Assembly (NCBI GenBank): GCA_937982495.1
Contig: CALJLX010000455.1
Location: 1 to 12,015 of the forward strand
Origin: an uncultured Desulfuromonas sp.
GTDB lineage: Bacteria > Desulfobacterota > Desulfuromonadia > Desulfuromonadales > Trichloromonadaceae
DNA length: 12,015 nucleotides
Direction of reading: 5' to 3'
Part shown: piece after piece, positions 1 through 7,049 of the stretch
How positions within the stretch are numbered: the first letter of the stretch is position 1
Layout of the letters: each line of letters begins with the position of its first letter
Notes under the pieces: generated by a model
Told to the model about the DNA's origin: nothing
Database searches by the model: none
The model's input: the letters and a program-made list of their open reading frames with translations, nothing else
Made by a program: the position numbers and the translations under genes

Positions 1-69
1 ACCGCCCAGAGCCAGCAACAACGCACAGCCGCCGATCAGCCATGAGGCGTTCTTTCTGTTGTTTCGCAT
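1..69 (-). CDS. Partial gene, N-terminus of an exported or membrane protein of unknown function
   Basis: Only the first 23 codons are in the window; the gene continues off the left edge. It reads M-R-N-N-R-K-N-A-S-W followed by a hydrophobic run (L-I-G-G-C-A-L-L-L-A-L-G-G). A positively charged N-terminus before a hydrophobic core is what a signal peptide or first membrane segment looks like. The ATG is preceded by a good ribosome binding site, AAGGAGAA at 77-84 read on the minus strand, with a 7-nt spacer. It starts 35 bp after the amrS stop on the same strand, so the two could be co-transcribed. A cysteine lies in the hydrophobic stretch, but whether this is a lipoprotein cannot be judged without the following residues. 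I do not recognise the family. Confidence 0.6.
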   Translation of the reverse strand, partial: MRNNRKNASWLIGGCALLLALGG

Positions 70-104
70 GCCGTGGTTCTCCTTGTCGTTTGTCCGTTGA
101 TGGA

Positions 105-1118
105 TTATTCCCACACGCCCGCCAGCGGCGTCCGGCAGGCGCCGCACGCGCCATGCTCCAACCGGATTCGCCCCAGTCGGAAGCCGCGCCGTTCGATGAG
201 CAGTTCGCCGCAGGTCGGGCAATAGGTGTTTTCGCCGTCGGTGTCCGGCACGTTGCCGACGTAGACATGCTTCAGTCCCGCCTCCAGGCCGATCCGGCGG
301 GCGCGGCGCAGGGTGGTCGCCGGCGTCGGCGGGCGGTCGAGCATTTGGTAGGTGGGGTAGAAGGCGGTGACGTGCCAGGGGCTCCGATCCCCCAGCTCTC
401 CGGCGATAAAGCGGGCGATGGCCGCTAGTTCCTCGTCGCCGTCGTTCCAGCCGGGAATGACCAACGTGGTGACTTCCAGCCAGATGCCGAGGCGGCGATA
501 GTCGCGGAGAGTCGCCAAAACCCCGGCGAGGGAGGCGCCGGTCACCTCACGGTAGAATTTTTCGGTGAAGCCCTTCAGGTCGACATTGACGGCGTCGAGG
601 ACCGGGGCGATCCGTTCCAAAGCGGCGGTGCCGGTGTAGCCGTTGCTGACGAAGACGTTGCCGAGCCCTTTCTCGTGGGCGAGGAGGGCGGTGTCGTAGG
701 CGTATTCGTAAAAGATGGTCGGTTCGGTGTAGGTGTAGCTGATGCTGCGGCAACCCGCGGCGAGGGCGGCGCCGACGACCTCTTCCGGCGGCACCTCGCG
801 GCCGGGGATCGCCCGCCCCGTGTGCGGCCACTGGGAGATTTCGGCGTTCTGGCAGTGACGGCAGCGGAAGTTGCAGCCGACGGTGGCGATGGAGTAGCTG
901 CGGGAGCCGGGAAGGTAATGGAAGAGGGGTTTCTTTTCGATGGGGTCGACATTCTCGGCGATGAGCCGACCGTAGACCAGGGAAAGCAGTTTTCCTTCCC
1001 GGTTCTCCCGTACCCCGCAGATCCCGCGCTTCCCCGGGGGGATGACGCAGGCGTGGCGACAGAGGCCGCAGCGAACCCGGTCGCCGTCGAGTTTTTCCCA
1101 GAACATGGCTTCGCGCAT
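105..1118 (-). CDS. amrS: AmmeMemoRadiSam system radical SAM enzyme (AmrS, PflA-like)
   Basis: A 337-residue cytoplasmic radical S-adenosylmethionine protein related to pyruvate-formate-lyase activating enzymes. The 4Fe-4S cluster motif C-N-F-R-C-R-H-C (Cys82, Cys86, Cys89) is intact. An N-terminal cysteine group (C17, C20, C24, C34) and a C-terminal zinc-ribbon-like pair of CxxC motifs (C300/C303 and C325/C328) are typical of this family rather than of short PflA proteins. In many genomes the family occurs with Memo-like and AMMECR1-like proteins; neither partner is in this window, and the substrate is not established. An upstream in-frame ATG at 1148 would add 10 residues. I chose the ATG at 1118 because GGAGGTGA sits 5 nt in front of it, and because the -10 promoter hexamer at 1148-1153 would overlap the longer start. 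The gene lies 88 bp beyond rodA, probably as its own transcription unit. Confidence is high for radical SAM and good for the AmrS subfamily. Confidence 0.88.
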   Translation of the reverse strand: MREAMFWEKLDGDRVRCGLCRHACVIPPGKRGICGVRENREGKLLSLVYGRLIAENVDPIEKKPLFHYLPGSRSYSIATVGCNFRCRHCQNAEISQWPHTGRAIPGREVPPEEVVGAALAAGCRSISYTYTEPTIFYEYAYDTALLAHEKGLGNVFVSNGYTGTAALERIAPVLDAVNVDLKGFTEKFYREVTGASLAGVLATLRDYRRLGIWLEVTTLVIPGWNDGDEELAAIARFIAGELGDRSPWHVTAFYPTYQMLDRPPTPATTLRRARRIGLEAGLKHVYVGNVPDTDGENTYCPTCGELLIERRGFRLGRIRLEHGACGACRTPLAGVWE

Positions 1119-1123
1119 CGGTT

Positions 1124-1131
1124 TCACCTCC
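1124..1131 (-). promoter_or_regulatory. Ribosome binding site that fixes the amrS start
   Basis: Read on the minus strand this is GGAGGTGA, a near-perfect anti-Shine-Dalgarno match, 5 nt before the ATG at 1118. It lies inside the longer open frame that begins at 1148, so the shorter start is preferred. Confidence 0.8.
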
Positions 1132-1147
1132 CCGAATGACGGAGCCA

Positions 1148-1176
1148 AGTATAGCAGAAGATGGATCGCGTGCCCC
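1148..1176 (-). promoter_or_regulatory. Candidate sigma70 promoter with extended -10 for amrS
   Basis: On the minus strand the -10 element is TATACT (1148-1153), preceded by TG plus one base, making an extended -10. With a 17-bp spacer the -35 position (1171-1176) reads GGGGCA, a weak match to TTGACA. Transcription would start about 7 nt beyond the -10, leaving a leader of roughly 20 nt that contains the ribosome binding site. It lies in the gap between rodA and amrS, which suggests that amrS is not dependent on the cell-wall operon. This is pattern matching by eye only. Confidence 0.45.
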
Positions 1177-1206
1177 GCGGTCGGGGACGCGGGCGGGGAA
1201 AAAGGG

Positions 1207-2304
1207 TCAGAACATGAAGCGGCGCATGCTGATGTTGAGGAGCAGACCAGTGCCGATCATGGTCGTGACCATGCTGGTGCCGCCGTAGGAGAAGAGGGGC
1301 AAGGGGACTCCGACCACCGGCAGCAGGCCGATGACCATCCCCAGATTGACGACGATGTGCCAGAAGATCATGGCCGTGACCCCCAGGGCGAGCATCATGC
1401 CGAACATGTCCGAGGCGCGGCGGGCGATGTAGATCCCCCAGATGATGAGAAAAAGATAGAGTCCCAGCAAGATCAGCGAGCCGGTGAAGCCCCACTCCTC
1501 GGCGAAGACCGAAAAAGCGAAGTCGGTATGTCGTTCCGGCAAAAAGGAGAGCTGCGACTGGGTTCCTTGCATGAAGCCCGAGCCCCAGAAGCCGCCGCTG
1601 CCCACGGCGATTTTCGACTGGATGATGTGATAGCCCGCTCCCAGGGGGTCATGTTCGGGGTTGAGAAAAGTGAGGATGCGTTGCTTCTGGTAGGGGCGCA
1701 GCAGGAACCAGCCGCCGCCGGCCGCCGACGAGCCGAGGACGGCCAGCACCGCCAGGGTCGTTCGGCGGAGCCCGGCGAAGAGGGACAGGGTGCCGCCGAT
1801 GAAGATGACCATCATGGCCGTGCCGAGGTCGGGCTGTTTCATGATCAGCACCGCCGGCACGCCGAGCAGGGCGAAGGGAACGAACAGTTGTCGCAGGGAA
1901 TAGCCGCGCACGTTGCCTTTTTGGGAGAAATAGCGGGCCAGGGTGATGATGATGACGATTTTCATGATTTCGCTGGGCTGGAGATTGAAGAGGCCCAGGT
2001 CCAGCCAGCGGGTGGCGCCCATGCTGGTCTTGCCCACCAGCAGTACCGCCAGCAGCAGGCAGAGGGTCAGGCCGTAAAGGAAAAATCCGCAATATTCCAG
2101 ATGGCGGTAGTCGACGCTGCTGACCCCCAGGGCGATAGTCAGTCCGATCCCCAGCCAGTAGGTCTGTTTGAGGTAGATTGGGGGGCCGGAGCCGGTCCAG
2201 ATCGAGGTGGCGCTGTACAGGTTGAGGATGCCGATGCCCGCCACCGTCATGACGGTGAGCAGCAATACCCAGTCGAAATGGGTCAAAAGTCTGCGGTCGA
2301 ACAT
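1207..2304 (-). CDS. rodA: Peptidoglycan glycosyltransferase RodA (SEDS family)
   Basis: A 365-residue polytopic inner-membrane protein that polymerises lipid II into glycan strands during cell elongation, working as a pair with PBP2. Hydrophobic segments run through the whole length, giving the roughly ten membrane spans of SEDS proteins. Family motifs are in order: TRWLDLG near 98-104, KQPDLGTA near 156-163, the extracellular loop LPERHTDF near 255-262 with Asp261 at the position of the essential aspartate of E. coli RodA (Asp262), and the C-terminal NLGMVIGLLPVVGVPLPLF and SYGG stretch. Length is usual for the family. The ATG is 5 bp beyond the PBP2 stop, and its ribosome binding site (AAGGAGAC, 2313-2320) is formed by the last codons of PBP2. 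It is the last gene of the mreBCD-mrdA-rodA series. I see no terminator after it. Confidence 0.97.
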   Translation of the reverse strand: MFDRRLLTHFDWVLLLTVMTVAGIGILNLYSATSIWTGSGPPIYLKQTYWLGIGLTIALGVSSVDYRHLEYCGFFLYGLTLCLLLAVLLVGKTSMGATRWLDLGLFNLQPSEIMKIVIIITLARYFSQKGNVRGYSLRQLFVPFALLGVPAVLIMKQPDLGTAMMVIFIGGTLSLFAGLRRTTLAVLAVLGSSAAGGGWFLLRPYQKQRILTFLNPEHDPLGAGYHIIQSKIAVGSGGFWGSGFMQGTQSQLSFLPERHTDFAFSVFAEEWGFTGSLILLGLYLFLIIWGIYIARRASDMFGMMLALGVTAMIFWHIVVNLGMVIGLLPVVGVPLPLFSYGGTSMVTTMIGTGLLLNISMRRFMF

Positions 2305-2309
2305 GTCGA

Positions 2310-4403
2310 TCAGTCTCCTTCCGCTTCCGGAACGATTTCCTCGCCTCCCGGCGGCAAGCTCCGATCGTCCGCGACGGGGGGCGAGGAAGGAGGATGCGGA
2401 GCGGGAGTGGAAGGTTCGATCAGCGGCGCTGTGCCTGTCATCGCCGAGGCTGCCCCCGGCTGCGCCGGCCCCCCTTCCCCCCCGGGAGGACTGTTCACCG
2501 CGTCGGTCGAAGTGGGTGGAAAACTCTCCGGCGACAACGGCGATGGCTCCGGCATCGGCGACGAGGGGGGCGCATGCACGGGAATGGGCACGTCGAAGTA
2601 GCTGGCGAAGATCTTTTGCGCCACGGGGGCGGCGTTGCTGCCGCCGCTGCCGCCATGTTCCAGCAACACCGCCACGGCGATCTCCGGGGCTTGGGCCGGA
2701 GCATAGCCGACAAAGAGGGCGTGATCGCGGAACCGGTAGGCGATCTCCCGTTTCGGCGCGTGATCGTCCTTGAGCTTGACCACCTGCGAAGTGCCGGTTT
2801 TGCCGGCGATGCGGATCTCGTCCAAGCGGCTTTTGTAGGCGGTCCCGCCGGGTTCGTTAACCACCGCTTCCATCCCCCTTTTGACGACCTGGAGATCGCT
2901 GGGGTTGAGTTGGGCGTCGTTGAGGATTTCCGGCTGCATCTCCTCCAGGATGTTCCCCGCCAGATCCTCGATGCGGCTGATGACCTGGGGGCGCGGGACG
3001 ATGCCGTCGTTGGCGATACCGGCGGTCATGACCGCCAGTTGCAAGGGGGTGGTCAGAACATAACCCTGGCCGATGGAGGCAATAACCGTCTCCCCATCGT
3101 ACCAGCGGGTGCCGTGGCGTTGCTGTTTCCACTGGCGGTCGGGAACCAGGCCGGTCTTTTCCCCTTCGAGGGGAAACCCGAGGGGGATGCCGAGGCCGAG
3201 GGCGCGGGCCATGGCGGCGATGCGGTCGATGCCGAGATCCAGGGAGACCTTGTAGAACCAGACGTCGCAACTCTCCTTGAGCGCCCGCTTCAGATCGACC
3301 CGGCCGTGGCCGCCGCGTTTCCAGCAGCGAAATTTGCGGTTGCCGTGGCTCAGGGCGCCACCGCAGTCGACAGTGGTTGAGGGATAGGCCGCTCCGGCCT
3401 TGAGCGCCGCCAGGGCGGTGACCATCTTGAAGGTCGAGCCCGGCGGATACTGTCCCTGGATGGTCTTGTCCTGCAGGGGATGGCGGGGGTTCTGCAGCAG
3501 GTCGATCCATTCCTTGCCGGAGATGCCCCGGGCGAAGAGCGCGGGATCGAAGGCGGGGCGGCTGGTCAGGGCGAGCACCGCGCCGGTCTTGACATCCATC
3601 ACCACCGCCGCGCCCGCTTCCTCGCCGAAGGCGGCCTCGGCGGCCGCCTGCAATTTCCGGTCGATGGTCAAAAAGACCTTGTTCCCCGGTTGCGGCTCCT
3701 GGGTTTTGAGAATGCGCAGTTCCTGTCCCTTGACATCCACTTCCAGCAGTCGTTCCCCTTCGATGCCGCGCAGATACCTCTCCAGCAGTTTTTCCAGCCC
3801 GCGCTTGCCGACAAAGTCTCCGGGCCGATAGTCGCTGCTGAATTGTTTGCTCTGCAATTCCTTCTGGGTGATCTCACCCAAATAGCCGAAAAGATGGGCA
3901 CCAAGTTCGCCGTGGGGGTAGGAACGCAAGGGCCGCACCTCGGTCAGCACCCCCGGCAGGTTCACGGAATTTTCCTGGATGACTTCGAGGCTTTCGCGGC
4001 TGACATCCTCGGCCAGGGGAAAGGGGCGATAGCGGGGAAAGCGGGAACCGCTCTGCCAGCGCTTTTCCAGTTCAGCCGGATCCTCCCCGAGAATTTCCGC
4101 GAGTCGAGCCAACAGGGCGTCCTTGTCCTCCACCTCCTGGCGCAGAACGGAAATAATGAAGGAGGGGCGGTTGTCGACCAGGATTTCCCCGTTGCGGTCG
4201 TAGATCGGTCCGCGCGGAGCGGCAACGGGGATGTAGCGGATACGATTCTTTTCCGAAAGCTCGCGATAACGGTCGGCGCTGATGATCTGGAGATACCAGA
4301 GGCGCAGCACCAGCAGCAGAAAGATCAGGACCACCGCCAGGGACAGGAGCAGGAAGCGTTTTTTCAGGCCGGGGTTATCTTCCCAGCCGCCGTTAAGGCT
4401 CAT
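2310..4403 (-). CDS. mrdA: Penicillin-binding protein 2, elongation-specific D,D-transpeptidase
   Basis: A 697-residue class B penicillin-binding protein that cross-links new peptidoglycan during lateral growth, anchored in the inner membrane with its catalytic domain in the periplasm. One membrane helix lies at about 16-40, then the PBP dimer/pedestal domain (about 60-220), then the transpeptidase domain (about 240-605). The active-site motifs are complete: S-T-F-K with nucleophile Ser323, S-C-D at 378-380 (the SxN motif, with Asp as is common in PBP2), and K-T-G-T at 535-538. After about residue 605 there is a Pro/Ser/Gly-rich low-complexity tail of about 90 residues, which E. coli PBP2 (633 aa) does not have. 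The open frame extends upstream to 4763, but that extra part is the mreD gene read out of frame. I chose the ATG at 4403, which overlaps the mreD stop as ATGA. No strong ribosome binding site is visible there, so translation is probably coupled to mreD. Confidence 0.96.
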   Translation of the reverse strand: MSLNGGWEDNPGLKKRFLLLSLAVVLIFLLLVLRLWYLQIISADRYRELSEKNRIRYIPVAAPRGPIYDRNGEILVDNRPSFIISVLRQEVEDKDALLARLAEILGEDPAELEKRWQSGSRFPRYRPFPLAEDVSRESLEVIQENSVNLPGVLTEVRPLRSYPHGELGAHLFGYLGEITQKELQSKQFSSDYRPGDFVGKRGLEKLLERYLRGIEGERLLEVDVKGQELRILKTQEPQPGNKVFLTIDRKLQAAAEAAFGEEAGAAVVMDVKTGAVLALTSRPAFDPALFARGISGKEWIDLLQNPRHPLQDKTIQGQYPPGSTFKMVTALAALKAGAAYPSTTVDCGGALSHGNRKFRCWKRGGHGRVDLKRALKESCDVWFYKVSLDLGIDRIAAMARALGLGIPLGFPLEGEKTGLVPDRQWKQQRHGTRWYDGETVIASIGQGYVLTTPLQLAVMTAGIANDGIVPRPQVISRIEDLAGNILEEMQPEILNDAQLNPSDLQVVKRGMEAVVNEPGGTAYKSRLDEIRIAGKTGTSQVVKLKDDHAPKREIAYRFRDHALFVGYAPAQAPEIAVAVLLEHGGSGGSNAAPVAQKIFASYFDVPIPVHAPPSSPMPEPSPLSPESFPPTSTDAVNSPPGGEGGPAQPGAASAMTGTAPLIEPSTPAPHPPSSPPVADDRSLPPGGEEIVPEAEGD
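2313..2588 (-). other. Region encoding the low-complexity Pro/Gly/Ser C-terminal tail of PBP2
   Basis: This part encodes about residues 606-697 of PBP2, after the end of the transpeptidase domain. It is rich in Pro, Ser, Gly, Ala and acidic residues and lacks any predictable fold. Short units recur: P-P-S-S-P near 612-616 and again near 671-675, and P-P-G-G-E near 639-643 and again near 684-688. The DNA is correspondingly G/C-run rich on both strands. It would lie in the periplasm. A flexible wall-spanning or partner-binding role is possible but is only inference. Confidence 0.75.
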
Positions 4404-4921
4404 GAGGGCAATCCGCGGGAGAGGTTTTGCGGTCTGCTTCGCCGTTCCCCGCGGCGGCGCGGCAGGCAGCGCAGGAAAAGCAGAGCGAAAAGGGTGTTGA
4501 GGACCGCTTCGGGCAGGATGATGTGCAGCAGCAGTGGCCATTGCCGTCCGGCATCGGCGAAGAGCAACAGCAGGATGCTGAGCAGTATCCCTTTCACCAT
4601 CGTCACGAAAAAGGCCAGCAGCAGCAACAGGAGCGGATTCTCGGTGTTGAAGCGTCCCGCTCCGGTCTTGACCATCAGAAAAATCAGCAGGAAGGTGATG
4701 CCGAAGAGGCCGAAGTCGCTGCCGGCGAAGACATCTTCCAGCGATCCCAGGTACCAGCTGCACAGACCGCCGCGCAACCAGCTCTGGTTCAGCCCCAGGT
4801 AGGCGACCACCAAAAGGAGCAGATCCGGTTTAAGATGGTCCGGGAGCAGGCGAGGCAGGACTGCCACTTGCAGAAAGAGCAGCAGGAGGCTGAGCAGAAA
4901 AAAGCCCGCTCCGCGCTTCAC
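4400..4921 (-). CDS. mreD: Rod shape-determining membrane protein MreD
   Basis: A 173-residue, very hydrophobic inner-membrane protein with about five to six membrane segments (around 6-22, 31-45, 69-84, 96-124 and 131-152) and a basic C-terminal end. MreD joins MreC in linking MreB filaments to the periplasmic wall-synthesis enzymes. The conserved central part around L-E-D-V-F-A-G (61-67) followed by G-L-F-G is as expected for the family, as is the length. The start is a GTG that overlaps the mreC stop (GTGA), with GGAGGAGAA just upstream; the stop overlaps the ATG of mrdA (ATGA). Both overlaps imply translational coupling. Sequence conservation in MreD is low, so the name rests on hydropathy, size and its fixed place between mreC and mrdA. 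Confidence 0.93.
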   Translation of the reverse strand: MKRGAGFFLLSLLLLFLQVAVLPRLLPDHLKPDLLLLVVAYLGLNQSWLRGGLCSWYLGSLEDVFAGSDFGLFGITFLLIFLMVKTGAGRFNTENPLLLLLLAFFVTMVKGILLSILLLLFADAGRQWPLLLHIILPEAVLNTLFALLFLRCLPRRRGERRSRPQNLSRGLPS

Positions 4922-5739
4922 GGATTCTCCTCCAGCAACACCAGAACCTCTTCGAGCCGGGAAAAGTCGACGGCGGGGGCAACCTCGACCTGTTGAAACA
5001 TCCCGTACTCTTCCCGCTCGACCCGCACCACGGTACCAATCGGCAGGCCTTTGGGGAAGACTCCGCCATGGCCGGAGGTGATGATCTGATCGCCGACCTC
5101 GATATCCTCCTCGCGCAGGGCGAACTCGAAGGTGAGGCCGGTGCCGCTCCCCCGGCAGACCCCGCGGCTGCGGTTGCGCTGGATGAGGGTCGCGACCGCC
5201 GAGGAGGCGTCGGTGATCAGCAATACCCGCGCCTGGTTGGGGGCGGTGCGGATGATGCGTCCCGCCACTCCTTCGGCGACGACGACCGGCATCCCCTCGC
5301 GAATGCCGGCATCGCTCCCTTTGTCGATCATCACCGTGCGAAACCAGCTGGTCGCGTCTTCGGTGATGACTTGGGCGGGGAGGGCGGTGAGGGCCTGCCG
5401 GTCGCGGAAGTCGAGAAGTTTGCTCAGGCGTTCGTTGGTCAGGCGTAGTTCCTGAAGGGCGCCGAGTTCGCTGCGCAGCCTCCGGTTTTCTTCCCGCAGC
5501 AGCAGGTTGTCCTCTTCGGCTTCAACCAGCCAGAGATACCGGTCCCAGATGCCGACGATACGGTCGATGGCCGTCTTCAGGCCGCTTTGGGCAGGGGCCA
5601 TGATCTGCAGAATCAGCCGCTCGAAAAGATTGGTCCGCTCCTCGGCCCGACGCAGGTTCTGCGAATAGAGCAGGAGCGCGGCAAGGACCATGACGGCGGC
5701 CAGAAGGACGGTTCGGTATTTTCGCAGCAGATCGAACAT
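4918..5739 (-). CDS. mreC: Rod shape-determining protein MreC
   Basis: A 273-residue bitopic inner-membrane protein; its periplasmic part forms filaments and activates PBP2/RodA. It has a short cytoplasmic N-terminus, one membrane helix at about 9-25, a coiled coil at about 66-108 rich in Leu, Glu and Arg, and then the two-barrel beta domain (about 115-270) with the family-typical stretches D-K-G-S-D-A-G-I-R-E-G-M-P-V-V and G-D-Q-I-I-T-S-G. Length is normal. The ATG at 5739 has no strong Shine-Dalgarno sequence; only a purine-rich AGAGAAAG lies about 10 nt in front. It is separated from mreB by 82 bp that hold a hairpin, which may lower its expression relative to MreB. The 3' end overlaps mreD by 4 bp. 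Confidence 0.96.
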   Translation of the reverse strand: MFDLLRKYRTVLLAAVMVLAALLLYSQNLRRAEERTNLFERLILQIMAPAQSGLKTAIDRIVGIWDRYLWLVEAEEDNLLLREENRRLRSELGALQELRLTNERLSKLLDFRDRQALTALPAQVITEDATSWFRTVMIDKGSDAGIREGMPVVVAEGVAGRIIRTAPNQARVLLITDASSAVATLIQRNRSRGVCRGSGTGLTFEFALREEDIEVGDQIITSGHGGVFPKGLPIGTVVRVEREEYGMFQQVEVAPAVDFSRLEEVLVLLEENP

Positions 5740-5761
5740 CCGCGGAAACTTTCTCTACCAT

Positions 5762-5786
5762 GCAAAAGAGGGCCGATGGCCCTCTT
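5762..5786 (-). terminator. Hairpin with short T-run between mreB and mreC, probable partial terminator or attenuator
   Basis: A perfect 9-bp inverted repeat, AAGAGGGCC (5766-5774) and GGCCCTCTT (5778-5786), with a 3-nt loop. In the direction of the operon the stem runs directly into a short T stretch (CTTTTG). The T-run is short, and all the downstream genes needed for elongation lie behind it, so it is more likely to let part of the transcripts through than to stop all of them. On the plus strand no T-run follows, so it acts in the mre direction only. Reduced read-through after mreB would give more MreB than MreC/MreD, as is described for the E. coli mre locus. Confidence 0.65.
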
Positions 5787-5821
5787 CGCGTCGGAATTGA
5801 TGTAGAGCGACTTTTCCCAGA

Positions 5822-6865
<1,044 letters not shown>

Positions 6866-6921
6866 AGAAAACCTTGAACTCCTTTCGGGCGCGGGCTTGC
6901 GGCTGAGGAAAAATGGCGTTC

Positions 6922-6950
6922 ACCCTATCAAAAAGGCCCGGGCATTTCAA
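6922..6950 (-). promoter_or_regulatory. Sigma70-type promoter for the mreBCD-mrdA-rodA operon
   Basis: On the minus strand: -35 TTGAAA (6945-6950), a 17-bp spacer, then -10 TAGGGT (6922-6927). The -35 matches the consensus in 5 of 6 bases; the -10 keeps T1, A2 and T6. The start point would be near 6915, giving a leader of about 50 nt before mreB that contains its ribosome binding site. The spacer holds an 8-bp palindrome GCCCGGGC (6936-6943), which is short and may be chance. The promoter lies in the 184-bp divergent gap between mreB and the foldase gene. Confidence 0.6.
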
Positions 6951-6971
6951 GCTGGAAAAAGGAAAAAGATA

Positions 6972-7000
6972 TTGCATTTGCGCAGTTGATTGTCTAACAT
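6972..7000 (+). promoter_or_regulatory. Weak candidate promoter for the foldase-purC unit
   Basis: TTGCAT (6972-6977), 17 bp, TAACAT (6995-7000), in an A/T-richer part of the divergent gap. The -35 matches TTGACA in 3 of 6 bases and the -10 matches TATAAT in 4 of 6. A start near 7007 would leave a leader of about 43 nt before the ATG at 7050. A promoter must exist somewhere here, since the gene to the left is divergent, but this exact placement is uncertain. Confidence 0.3.
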
Positions 7001-7031
7001 GATGCGCTGTTTCCAAGCCCTTAAATCACGC

Positions 7032-7038
7032 AAAGGAG
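7032..7038 (+). promoter_or_regulatory. Ribosome binding site that decides the foldase start
   Basis: AAAGGAG with an 11-nt spacer to the ATG at 7050. A TTG 60 bp upstream in the same frame would give 20 more residues, but it has no comparable site and the extra residues do not look like part of the protein. Confidence 0.7.
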
Positions 7039-7049
7039 TCTTCCCCGGC

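Noticed and set aside
1157..1206. GC-rich inverted repeat between rodA and amrS as a terminator
   Set aside because: Short CCCGCG/CGCGGG and CCCCG/CGGGG pairings exist, but no T-run follows on either strand in a position that would release a transcript.
1940..1965. Repeated GATGAT stretch in rodA
   Set aside because: It encodes a run of Ile and Val in a membrane helix; no repeat beyond codon composition.
1042..2601. A 519-codon open frame on the plus strand opposite rodA and the start of amrS
   Set aside because: Antisense shadow of rodA; the translation is rich in Asp, His, Gln and Gly, as expected from reading hydrophobic codons backwards.
3268..3276. SxD instead of SxN in the second active-site motif of PBP2, as a possible defect
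   Set aside because: Asp in this position is common in PBP2-type enzymes; the other motifs are intact.
4404..4763. N-terminal extension of PBP2 by 120 residues
   Set aside because: It overlaps mreD in another frame, is Arg/Pro/His-rich without structure, and the ATGA overlap with the mreD stop gives the normal PBP2 N-terminus with its membrane anchor.
6936..6943. GCCCGGGC palindrome in the mre promoter spacer as an operator
   Set aside because: Eight bases of G/C are too short and too likely by chance in this GC-rich DNA to call a binding site.
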